Shown here in pieces: positions 8,153 to 15,340 of a stretch of 64,000 nucleotides of DNA. The translations under genes were made by a program, and so were the position numbers. Within the stretch, counting starts at the first letter, position 1; each line of letters starts with the position of its first letter. A model generated the notes under the pieces. That model made no database searches, was not told the origin of the DNA, and saw nothing but the letters and a program-made list of their open reading frames with translations. This stretch comes from an uncultured Phocaeicola sp. (GTDB taxonomy: Bacteria; Bacteroidota; Bacteroidia; Bacteroidales; Bacteroidaceae). The stretch covers positions 1 to 64,000 of the forward strand of contig CAOYQO010000002.1 in the NCBI GenBank assembly GCA_948566455.1. Direction: 5' to 3'.

Positions 8153-9565
8153 ATGACAAACAAAAAATACAAATCTATCAGTATTTCTAATTTAATTATA
8201 AATCCAGATAATGATCGTTTTGAGTCTGTTGAGAATGAAAAGCAGGCTATAGACATAATGCTAACAAAATTAGGAGACAAAATTTATTATATTGCGATAC
8301 ATATTTTAGAAAATGGGTTGTCTCCCAAGCCATTTTATGTTATGCCATCAAAGAAATCTAACAAGAAATTTCTTGTAAAGGAAGGAAACAGAAGAACCAC
8401 AGCATTAAAATTGATGGCTAACCCTAAGCTAATTGATTCTAAAAAACATGCTTCATTAAAGAATCGTTTTTTTAAGCTGCATGAAAGATTTATGGAAACT
8501 CCGATTAGAAAAATAATGTGCTATATTTATGATGATGTAGAAGAGGCAGATAAATGGGTTCGATTAGAACATACAGGAGAACAGAATGGAGTTGGTATAG
8601 TTGAGTGGAAACCAGAGCAAGTACAGAGATTTGATATAAAACATGGAAAAAATAAGTCTGTAGAAATACAAGCTATTGATTTCATACGAACATCTCCTTT
8701 CGTACAAGAAGAAGTAAAGAGGGCTTCCGAAAACATTAAACTCACAAATTTTGCTCGTTTATTAGGAGATAAAAGTGTTCGGGAAATTTTGGGTTTAAAG
8801 TATATAAATTCTAAATTAAGTTCTAATCTTGAAGAAGAAGAAATAGCTAAGGCCTTAGGGCAAATTATTTTGGATTTGTCTGATAAAGATTTTAAGGTTA
8901 GTTCTATATATAATGCCAAGCAAAGAAAAGATTATATTCAAGGCTTAGGAGAAAAACTGCCTGATAAGAATAAGACAATAGGAGAAGTTTGGAGGTTGGA
9001 TAATCCATTAGAACAAATTCCTAATTTGGAAGAAGAAGATAATACAGCAAAGAATGAGGGAAGTGATTTGCATTCTAAAGGACATTTAAAGAAGTCTATT
9101 CCGACCCAACGTAAAACTCTTATACCCAATAATTGTATTATTAGGATTTCCAATCCAAAAGCAAATAAAATTTATGATGAATTGAAAAAAATAGATGTTC
9201 GAAGTTTTGTTAATTGTGCAGCTGTCACTTTGAGAGTTTTTTTAGAATTAAGTGTAGATACTTTCATTGAAAAAAAAGGATTACTTAAAGAAGGAGAAAT
9301 TTCGGCTTCCAATTCTTCAAGAAGTTTGTATCAGAAGGTTAATGATGCTAGTCAATACTTATATAAAGAGAAAATTGCAGATGAAACAATATTAAAAGCT
9401 GTAAAATTATTAACCAAAGAACGTAATTCTATTTGGGGAGTAGATACAATGAATGCTTATGTACATAGTAACAAACTTTCCCCTGTGCCAATAGATATTC
9501 AAACAACTTGGGATAATATTCAGGATTTTATGGTAACTTTGTGGTCTCAAATAGAATCAGAATAA
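8153..9565 (+). CDS. ParB/Srx-domain protein, possibly with a C-terminal HEPN-like domain
   Basis: The 470-residue product (from ATG 8153; an in-frame GTG at 8129 lies inside the leader stem and is less likely) starts with a ParB/sulfiredoxin-type domain. ISNLIINPDNDR at 11 to 22 is the first box. EGNRR at 77 to 81 corresponds to the ParB box II (GERR) nucleotide-binding motif. The middle (150 to 300) is charged and helical. The C-terminus (about 345 to 470) is an all-helical region ending in RNSIWGVDTMNAYVHS, an R...H pattern like that of HEPN ribonucleases and related domains. The gene is AT-rich, sits 4 bases before a DNA methyltransferase gene and shares its promoter. It is not a chromosome-partition ParB: no ParA partner and no central HTH are seen. 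Defence, anti-restriction or methylation control are all possible. Confidence 0.7.
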   Translation: MTNKKYKSISISNLIINPDNDRFESVENEKQAIDIMLTKLGDKIYYIAIHILENGLSPKPFYVMPSKKSNKKFLVKEGNRRTTALKLMANPKLIDSKKHASLKNRFFKLHERFMETPIRKIMCYIYDDVEEADKWVRLEHTGEQNGVGIVEWKPEQVQRFDIKHGKNKSVEIQAIDFIRTSPFVQEEVKRASENIKLTNFARLLGDKSVREILGLKYINSKLSSNLEEEEIAKALGQIILDLSDKDFKVSSIYNAKQRKDYIQGLGEKLPDKNKTIGEVWRLDNPLEQIPNLEEEDNTAKNEGSDLHSKGHLKKSIPTQRKTLIPNNCIIRISNPKANKIYDELKKIDVRSFVNCAAVTLRVFLELSVDTFIEKKGLLKEGEISASNSSRSLYQKVNDASQYLYKEKIADETILKAVKLLTKERNSIWGVDTMNAYVHSNKLSPVPIDIQTTWDNIQDFMVTLWSQIESE

Positions 9566-9569
9566 TTAT

Positions 9570-10439
9570 ATGATGCGTTACTCGCCACTTAGATACCCTG
9601 GAGGAAAAGGAAAGATATCTTCTTTCTTTTTTGAATTATTTGTTGCAAATAATTTAATAGGGGGAACCTATATAGAACCCTATGTTGGCGGAGGTTCTAT
9701 AGCTCTTTCTTTGTTAATTAACGGGGTTGCCAATCAAATTATTATAAATGATAAAGATCGCTCATTATTTGCTTTTTGGTATTCTATTTTAAATTATACA
9801 GATGAATTCTGCCAGCTAATAGAAAATACTCCTATCACGATTGATACTTGGTATGAACAAAGAGAAATTCAAAAAAACAAAACTAATGCCGAACTATTAT
9901 CTTTAGGATTTTCGACTTTCTTTTTAAATAGGACAAATCGTTCCGGTATTATAAAAGGGGGAGTTATCGGTGGGCTTAATCAAACTGGAAATTATTTAAT
10001 TGATGCTCGTTATAATTCTGATGATTTGAAAAAACGTATTAAATTAATAGCTTTATATAAAGACAAAATTGAATTGCATAATTTAGATGCAGTAGAGTTA
10101 ATTCATAATCTACAGAGTAATCTACCAAATAATTCCTTGCTTTACTTTGATCCACCTTACTACAAAAAAGGTAAGGGTCTCTATATGAATTATTATGATG
10201 ACCAAGACCATAGAGATATTTATAATGCAATCGCAGGATTAGAAAATATAAAGTGGGTGGTAACTTATGATAAAGAAGATTTTATTCTTGACCTTTATTT
10301 AAAATTCCGAATGTACGAATATTCTCTAAATTATAGTGCAGCTACAGTTGGAAAAGGGCAAGAGTATATGATATTCTCTGATAATTGTATTGTTCCAGAA
10401 AAAAGTTCCATAAATTTCAACAAGGTAATAACAATCTAA
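9570..10439 (+). CDS. D12-class (Dam-like) DNA adenine-N6 methyltransferase
   Basis: The 289-residue protein carries the D12-class motifs in order. Motif X is LRYPGGKGK (7 to 15). Motif I is EPYVGGGS (36 to 43), which binds S-adenosylmethionine. Motif IV is DPPY (194 to 197), the catalytic motif. The length is typical for Dam-like enzymes. It should transfer a methyl group to adenine N6 in a short DNA site; the site cannot be read from the sequence. It begins 4 bases after the ParB-like gene. No restriction endonuclease gene accompanies it in the window, so it is an orphan or works with the ParB-like protein. It shares the AT-rich composition of that gene. Confidence 0.88.
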   Translation: MMRYSPLRYPGGKGKISSFFFELFVANNLIGGTYIEPYVGGGSIALSLLINGVANQIIINDKDRSLFAFWYSILNYTDEFCQLIENTPITIDTWYEQREIQKNKTNAELLSLGFSTFFLNRTNRSGIIKGGVIGGLNQTGNYLIDARYNSDDLKKRIKLIALYKDKIELHNLDAVELIHNLQSNLPNNSLLYFDPPYYKKGKGLYMNYYDDQDHRDIYNAIAGLENIKWVVTYDKEDFILDLYLKFRMYEYSLNYSAATVGKGQEYMIFSDNCIVPEKSSINFNKVITI

Positions 10440-10831
10440 AACTTACTCTATTTACAAGCTGGAGTATCTTCATTATGTACTTCATTAAAGCAAATGATTG
10501 TAGAAGTATTAATAAAAAGTTTTCGATTATACAGCAAACAAAAAAATCTCCGCTTTTCTTTTGCTGTTTCAAAAGAAACCCGCATCTTTGTGGTGCGAAA
10601 CGTACAGTAGATCGTAATCTACTCCGCAGAGCGCGGTTAATGCTCAATGATGTTTCAGTTGGGCTTTTTTTATGCCCATACTTAAGGATAGTAGAAGTTT
10701 TACTTGTAGTAAACTTATGCGGCTGTCTTTCCCATGTAGATTTTGCTCTTTGGAGTTAGATACTACTGTATGTTTCGCGACACGGGAAATGGCAGCCGTT
10801 TTTTCTGCCTATTAGCGAAACATATAGTAGT
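10440..10831 (+). other. Hairpin-rich non-coding spacer of about 390 bases
   Basis: No convincing gene lies here. The spacer is crowded with short palindromes: GTTTC/GAAAC around 10567-10580, CGCA/TGCG at 10581-10597, a 7-bp stem 10606-10612 with 10617-10623, CCGC/GCGG at 10624-10636, a terminator-like stem 10642-10671, and the 18-bp inverted repeat 10761-10832. A small RNA or a recombination site are both possible. Confidence 0.5.
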
Positions 10832-10832
10832 A
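10595..10832. repeat. 18-bp motif in three copies, two as an inverted repeat
   Basis: The motif GCGAAACATATAGTAGTA (10815-10832) is matched in reverse complement at 10761-10778 with a single mismatch, and in direct orientation at 10595-10612 as GCGAAACGTACAGTAGAT. The right arm of the inverted pair ends on the A of the start codon at 10832, so a hairpin would hide the translation start of the small gene there. A smaller stem GGCAG/CTGCC lies between the arms. Confidence 0.65.
10642..10671 (+). terminator. Candidate terminator in the spacer
   Basis: GCTCAA (10642-10647) pairs with TTGGGC (10659-10664, one G-T pair) and is followed by seven T residues. It could end the cassette transcript or a small RNA from the spacer. 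Confidence 0.5.
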
Positions 10833-11029
10833 TGAGTAAACAAAATCAACGTGCCCGCGGACGCTATGTATCCGCAGAGAAGATCCAGCAAGTATTTGCC
10901 CAGCTGGGCATTGAATTGTGCGCCGGACGTAAACGGATCCGTGCAACACAAAGTGAGAAATCCATTTCCATCTATGTCAATGGTGGGACAGTCAACATCA
11001 CCTTTAATGAGAAAGGAGGTCAGGTATGA
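10832..11029 (+). CDS. Small phage protein of unknown function (first of three)
   Basis: The 65-residue product is basic at its N-terminus (QNQRARGRYVS) and continues with a helix and a short beta region (ISIYVNGGTVNITF). There is no signal peptide or membrane segment. Its ATG overlaps the end of the 18-bp inverted repeat, and its stop overlaps the next start (ATGA at 11026), so it opens a three-gene unit with overlapping starts and stops. The basic character would fit an excisionase or small DNA-binding protein close to the integrase, but I recognise no family. Confidence 0.55.
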   Translation: MSKQNQRARGRYVSAEKIQQVFAQLGIELCAGRKRIRATQSEKSISIYVNGGTVNITFNEKGGQV

Positions 11030-11223
11030 CCAAAGACGAATATATCGCATTCTTGGAACAACAGAATATGCAATATTACAAGGAAATCCAGCAACTCACT
11101 TATGAGAAAGGCTACCTGCAAGGAAGACTCTATGTTTTCATCCAACACTATCCAAGACTGGGCATGGATATAGAGAAAGGCGGCAAATATTATGAACTCA
11201 AACGGAAAGGCGGTGAACAATGA
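11026..11223 (+). CDS. Small coiled-coil phage protein (second of three)
   Basis: The 65-residue product reads as a single long helix with many Glu, Gln, Lys and Tyr (EQQNMQYYKEIQQLTYEKGY), probably a short coiled coil. It is preceded by AAAGGAGGT, an unusually good Shine-Dalgarno match for Bacteroides, at about 11013-11021. It overlaps both neighbours by 4 bases. No function can be assigned. Confidence 0.55.
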   Translation: MTKDEYIAFLEQQNMQYYKEIQQLTYEKGYLQGRLYVFIQHYPRLGMDIEKGGKYYELKRKGGEQ

Positions 11224-11516
11224 GCAAGAAAATAGGATTCCATTCTTATGAAAATGCAAAAGACGAGGAAAAGCAGAATGAACAGGAAAAGCTACAAGCG
11301 GAACGACAGAAAGCTATAGCCAATTTCTTAGGACAGAACTATTCCCCTATTGGTTCCACTTCTGCCAAATGCTATAAGACAACCGCAGAATTGATATATG
11401 ATTTATCCAACATCATATCAGTGCGGCCAAACGAACTGGCTAAACAACTGGCAGATGCCGGATATCATGTGGAATACTTGGCAGGGCAACCCTACTGGGT
11501 GATGTACGAGAAATAA
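11220..11516 (+). CDS. Small phage protein of unknown function (third of three)
   Basis: The 98-residue product has a charged helical first half (EKQNEQEKLQAERQKAIANF) and a second half with a winged-helix-like pattern: TTAELIYDLSNIISVRPNEL, then QLADAGYHVEYLAGQPYWVMY. A small DNA-binding or regulatory role is possible, but I do not recognise the family. It is preceded by AAAGGCGG and starts at the ATGA overlap with the gene before it. A very strong hairpin follows 6 bases after the stop. Confidence 0.55.
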   Translation: MSKKIGFHSYENAKDEEKQNEQEKLQAERQKAIANFLGQNYSPIGSTSAKCYKTTAELIYDLSNIISVRPNELAKQLADAGYHVEYLAGQPYWVMYEK

Positions 11517-11522
11517 AATTCG

Positions 11523-11572
11523 TGCGGCTGCACCTTTATTTGTACGAACTTGTACAAATTGGTGCAGCCGCA
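11523..11572. terminator. Long two-part palindrome between convergent genes
   Basis: A perfect 12-bp outer stem (11523-11534 with 11561-11572) encloses a second 8-bp stem (11538-11545 with 11552-11559). It lies between the small-gene unit and the convergent integrase gene and would work as a terminator in both directions. T-rich sequence (GTTTTG) follows on the + strand. Confidence 0.75.
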
Positions 11573-11632
11573 TTGTTTTGAAAAGTAAGAGGTTATGATT
11601 CATCCGCACGATTGCACGTTTTTTAGCCTTTA

Positions 11633-12799
11633 TTATAGGGTGAAGCTGTTGAAACATTGCATACCTTCCCGTTTGCTTTCATCCATGACATGTGCATAAA
11701 TCATTGTTTCCCGGATATTACTGTGCCCAAGCAGTTTTTGCAGGCTGGACAAGTCTTTCGTTTTTCTGAGATAAATAGTCGCAAACGTATGCCTTCCTGT
11801 TTTGGCCGATATCTTTTTGTTAATTCCTAATTCCTTTGCAATGGCCTTCAGCTGACGATTAATGACCTGATCACATTGAACATTCCTGAATAAACGCCCT
11901 TCTTCCTTACCTTCTGCCCATTCTTCCAAAAGTTTTTTGGCGGGTACCGGCATAGGAATTTTTATCGGTTCCGGTTTACAATTCCGGTTTTTCACACGGT
12001 AGTAAGTCAGCACATCATTGTTTACCTGCTCTATGCAGAACATGCGGGCATCCGTAATATGCATGCTTGTAAAACACATAAAAAGAAAAAATGCCAAAGT
12101 CAACTGAAGCTTTTCCGGCAAGGTTCGTTGATAGTATAACTGCACAAACTGCATCAGTTCTTCTTCTGTCAGATAATCAACATCGCTCTTTATCCTTTTG
12201 ATACGGAAGTCCTGAAAAGGATTTTCATCCAGGAAACCTTTTCTGTAAGCTGCGGTAACATATATCTTGATGGTGGACATATTCCGTTGTGCGGTTATCT
12301 CCGTATTGCCAAGTTCTTTCTTCATGTAGACCAAATAATCTGTCAGATAATCCGGAGTAAGTTCCCGAAACTGTAACAATTCATTATATGCCTTGAACTT
12401 TTTCATGCAACTTAAATGGTGTTTGAATGTCCCCATCTCTATACGCCGACTATAAGTTTTCATATATTCCTTCACGAAATCATGAAAAGTCTTATAATCG
12501 CTGGGATTATTGTACTCCCGCATGAAGATGTCCTTAGTTAAGGCCTGGTTCCTTAGACGGAACTTGACAAGTATGTCATTGACACGTGCCTTCATATTGT
12601 TCACAATGAGATTAATATCTTTAGCCTCTTTGCTGTTCCCTTTGAGGAGTCCGCTTTTCTCGTCAAACTTAGTGGCGGACACAGATACTTTGCAAGGAAG
12701 CATCAGTTTTTCTTTTCCAATATAAAAGGTTATATATAGCGGAGCATTGCCTTCTTTGGTCAATCTCTGCTTGTTCTGGATGACTCTTACCGTACTCAT
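11633..12799 (-). CDS. Tyrosine-type site-specific integrase
   Basis: The 388-residue protein has an N-terminal arm-binding region (about 1 to 90), a SAM-like core-binding domain (about 100 to 200) and a C-terminal catalytic domain. Readable catalytic residues are Lys333 and Arg336 (KTGRHTFAT), His359 (LGHS) and the nucleophile Tyr368 (IYAH). The place of the first catalytic arginine is occupied by SMHITD, with His247, which I report separately. It should catalyse integration and excision of the element. The gene starts 180 bases from the tRNA-Arg 3' end and reads away from it, which points to that tRNA as the attachment site. The direct repeat TTTCTACCA upstream of the start (near 12821 and 12852) might be integrase arm sites. 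Confidence 0.88.
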   Translation of the reverse strand: MSTVRVIQNKQRLTKEGNAPLYITFYIGKEKLMLPCKVSVSATKFDEKSGLLKGNSKEAKDINLIVNNMKARVNDILVKFRLRNQALTKDIFMREYNNPSDYKTFHDFVKEYMKTYSRRIEMGTFKHHLSCMKKFKAYNELLQFRELTPDYLTDYLVYMKKELGNTEITAQRNMSTIKIYVTAAYRKGFLDENPFQDFRIKRIKSDVDYLTEEELMQFVQLYYQRTLPEKLQLTLAFFLFMCFTSMHITDARMFCIEQVNNDVLTYYRVKNRNCKPEPIKIPMPVPAKKLLEEWAEGKEEGRLFRNVQCDQVINRQLKAIAKELGINKKISAKTGRHTFATIYLRKTKDLSSLQKLLGHSNIRETMIYAHVMDESKREGMQCFNSFTL

Positions 12800-12940
12800 T
12801 TTTGTTTTCTAAATTATTTCTACCAGCCTAAAAAATGTATCTCCGGAAAGTTATGTTTCTACCATGTTACCTACTTTCTGCACGAATTTTGCCGGGAATG
12901 CCAAGGTAGTAAGTTATTGATAACCTGTAAAATGACGAAA

Positions 12941-12970
12941 GGCAAGCAGTCTTTTTATCGACTACTTGCC
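12941..12970 (-). terminator. Terminator-like hairpin after tRNA-Arg
   Basis: Ten-base arms (12941-12950 and 12961-12970) pair with one mismatch around a 10-base loop, 9 bases beyond the tRNA 3' end. A TTTC tract follows in the direction of tRNA transcription. If the attachment core is the tRNA 3' end, this hairpin is on the prophage side and replaces the host terminator. Confidence 0.55.
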
Positions 12971-12979
12971 TTATCGTTG

Positions 12980-13053
<74 letters not shown>

Positions 13054-13069
13054 ATCCTTAATTGCGGTG

Positions 13070-13100
13070 CAAAGGTACGCTTTTCTGTGAAATTTGCAAA
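13070..13100 (-). promoter_or_regulatory. Promoter of tRNA-Arg
   Basis: On the minus strand TTTG (13100-13097) and TACCTTTG (13077-13070) are exactly 19 bases apart, a perfect Bacteroides consensus. Transcription would start about 10 bases before the tRNA 5' end. Confidence 0.8.
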
Positions 13101-13153
13101 GATTTTACGCAGAAAATATTTTGTAAATAGATGCTTTTATATCCGATTAGATG

Positions 13154-14611
13154 TTATAATCCTAATGGTAAACCAGTTACATACCATAAAATAAATAACA
13201 AAGTCCAGGCTAATAATATATAGAGAGAATATCTCCAGGTATATTTCAGTAATGAACCATAGGTCGCTTGCTTATCATATTGCTGCATGTAAGTAAGGAT
13301 AAGAGGCATGTAGAACATGAAAGGAGTGATAGCATTGGTGGCACTGTCTCCAATACGAAAAGCGCATTGTACCATATCCGGAGAAATCCCCATATTGGCA
13401 AAGAACGGAACAAAGATGAAAGACATGAAAGTCCACTTGGCAGTGGCAGAGACCATAATAAGGTTCACAAGTGCTGTAAAGAGAATAAATAGAATGAGTA
13501 TCCATAAACTCCCAAGATGAATGGACGAAAGCATATCCGCTCCCATAATGGCTATACATTTATCCAAATGAGAATACTCGAAACACGCAAACATCTGAGC
13601 TGCAAAGAAAGCGATGACAAAGTAAACACCTAACAATTTCATAGGTTGAGTAAGTCCTTCAATCACATCCCCATCTGTACGGTAACGACCGGAAGCAAAG
13701 CCATAAACCATCCCCATAAGCCCGATACCAAAAGAAAGCAAAAACAGAATGCCTTCTATAAAAGGAGATCGGATCAGACCACCATTCACACTACGTAAAA
13801 TACCCCATGAAGAGAAAGTAGCCCAAAGAATCACGGTTGTATAAATCACCCCGATAAATATTGCACCTATTATAGCACGGCGTTCTTTGCGGGATAATTG
13901 CTTATAGCCATTGAAACGAATATGACCGGCATACTCGCCCAAAGCCGGAAGAAGATTACGGCGAGTTACCTGATAAATGATAAAAGCCAGCAAGAAAGTA
14001 GATGCAAACAAGAAATAGTAATTGCATAAAGGCCCTGTATTTCCAAGTGATACATTTGCCATATCCGCGGCTTCCTGGGTACTGGCAGCAAGCATAGGAT
14101 CCAAAGTACTCAACATCAGGTTAGCGCTATACCCACACGAAACAGAAACGTATGCCGTAATAATACCTGCAACCGGATGCAGTCCGACCGAATGAAACAA
14201 AGTTGCTGCAATCGGTAAAAGAATTATGTATCCGGCATCCCCTACTACATTGGAAAGCAATCCCAAGAAAATAACCAGTATCACCATGCGCCACGGATTA
14301 TGTTTATGACGTGCCCCACTACGAATACAAGCATCTATAAAACCTGAATGCTGTGCCACCCCAATACCAAACATAGCCACAATTACTAAGCCTAACGGAG
14401 CAAACCCCGTAAAATTAGTAACCACATGCCGCAACAGCCAACGAACACCTTCCGGACTAAGCAGACTTTGCACCCGGATCTCCTCCCCTGTTTGCGGTTG
14501 AAACACGCTCAGACCGTAAATGTCAAATATCCATGATAGGACAATGACAGCCAGCGTCAACAAGAGAAACATTGTTGCCGGATGCGGTAGACGCCATTTA
14601 TTATTCATCAT
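13154..14611 (-). CDS. AbgT-family transporter
   Basis: The 485-residue protein is an integral membrane protein with about 11 to 13 hydrophobic segments and the N-terminal pattern HPATMFLLLTLAVIV typical of AbgT/YdaH proteins. The conserved region NVVGDAGYIILLPIAA and a re-entrant type segment near residues 340 to 420 fit the family. Known members import p-aminobenzoyl-glutamate or export sulfonamides using the proton gradient, in the inner membrane. Its start overlaps the stop of the response-regulator gene by 11 bases, so it is the last gene of a kinase-regulator-transporter operon. The substrate is not readable here; link to folate salvage is inference. Confidence 0.85.
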   Translation of the reverse strand: MMNNKWRLPHPATMFLLLTLAVIVLSWIFDIYGLSVFQPQTGEEIRVQSLLSPEGVRWLLRHVVTNFTGFAPLGLVIVAMFGIGVAQHSGFIDACIRSGARHKHNPWRMVILVIFLGLLSNVVGDAGYIILLPIAATLFHSVGLHPVAGIITAYVSVSCGYSANLMLSTLDPMLAASTQEAADMANVSLGNTGPLCNYYFLFASTFLLAFIIYQVTRRNLLPALGEYAGHIRFNGYKQLSRKERRAIIGAIFIGVIYTTVILWATFSSWGILRSVNGGLIRSPFIEGILFLLSFGIGLMGMVYGFASGRYRTDGDVIEGLTQPMKLLGVYFVIAFFAAQMFACFEYSHLDKCIAIMGADMLSSIHLGSLWILILFILFTALVNLIMVSATAKWTFMSFIFVPFFANMGISPDMVQCAFRIGDSATNAITPFMFYMPLILTYMQQYDKQATYGSLLKYTWRYSLYILLAWTLLFILWYVTGLPLGL

Positions 14612-15329
14612 CTGCTTCCAGATTATCTATATCAAGAATACGGAGTTCCAAAGCACGCACTACCAGACGGGTTGCATTCACTCCTACCCGCTCTCCTTGT
14701 GAAAACAGACGGTTTACTAAATCATTCTGACGCTTTTCCAAAGATTTAACCCCAAAAGGCATACCTTTCAGGTTAGCAATCATATCTTTGGTATATCCCA
14801 GTGCCAAATGGCGTAGGAAACGTTCGTCATACTCATCGATATCATAACTGATAACTGCTTCCTGGCGTTTGGCATCATTCGCAACAGATTGCTTGAAACG
14901 GTCTACAATCTTTTCCAAAATAGGATAATTGAAAACCAGCTTCTTTCCATCCATCACTGCCTGTACGTCCGTTTTCGTAAGCAGCTCACCTGTTTTCAAA
15001 ATTATACCGTCAGCACCCGCATTCAGAACATCCACCCAAAGCTTTTCATTCAGAATTTCTCCGGTAAATATGAGTACGTGTACTCCCGGATAACGTTTAA
15101 ATATATTCCGGCAGATATCCACACCAATAGTAGTAGAACCACCCAAGCCTAAATCCAGCAATACCAAGTCAGGAACTCCGGCCTCTATCAATGTCCAGAA
15201 TTCACTTTCGGTCATAGCCGTACCGATAACTTCTGCGTTGGGTATTTCATGGCGGAAGATTTCTTCCGTTCCTTTCAGTTCAAGCTTAACATCTTCTACA
15301 ATAATTACTTTGAATTTCTTGTCTTCCAT
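14601..15329 (-). CDS. Response regulator with atypical C-terminal domain
   Basis: The 242-residue protein begins with a receiver domain: VIIVEDVK acidic cluster, LVLLDLGLGG with the phospho-acceptor Asp at about residue 58, Thr in IFTGE, and the conserved Lys in ILKTGE. The C-terminal region (150 to 242) looks helical, with FLRHLALGYTKDMIANLKGM and KSLEKRQNDLVNRLFSQGE. The latter resembles a LuxR/NarL-type helix-turn-helix in which the usual motif is stretched. I recall such regulators annotated as DUF5932/DUF5933 in Bacteroides. It lies 11 bases after the giant kinase gene, its likely partner. Confidence 0.8.
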   Translation of the reverse strand: MEDKKFKVIIVEDVKLELKGTEEIFRHEIPNAEVIGTAMTESEFWTLIEAGVPDLVLLDLGLGGSTTIGVDICRNIFKRYPGVHVLIFTGEILNEKLWVDVLNAGADGIILKTGELLTKTDVQAVMDGKKLVFNYPILEKIVDRFKQSVANDAKRQEAVISYDIDEYDERFLRHLALGYTKDMIANLKGMPFGVKSLEKRQNDLVNRLFSQGERVGVNATRLVVRALELRILDIDNLEADDE

Positions 15330-15340
15330 ATTCTTTAATT

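Noticed and set aside
8153..9565. Chromosome-partition ParB
   Set aside because: No ParA gene or parS-like sites are visible and the central helix-turn-helix of ParB is missing; the partner is a methyltransferase.
10385..10759. Open frame of 124 codons after the methyltransferase
   Set aside because: It starts within the methyltransferase gene, runs through hairpins and a terminator-like stem, and has cysteine-rich random composition.
65..12799. Mu-like transposable phage
   Set aside because: A tyrosine integrase next to a tRNA explains the insertion; no MuA/MuB-type transposase genes are seen in the window.
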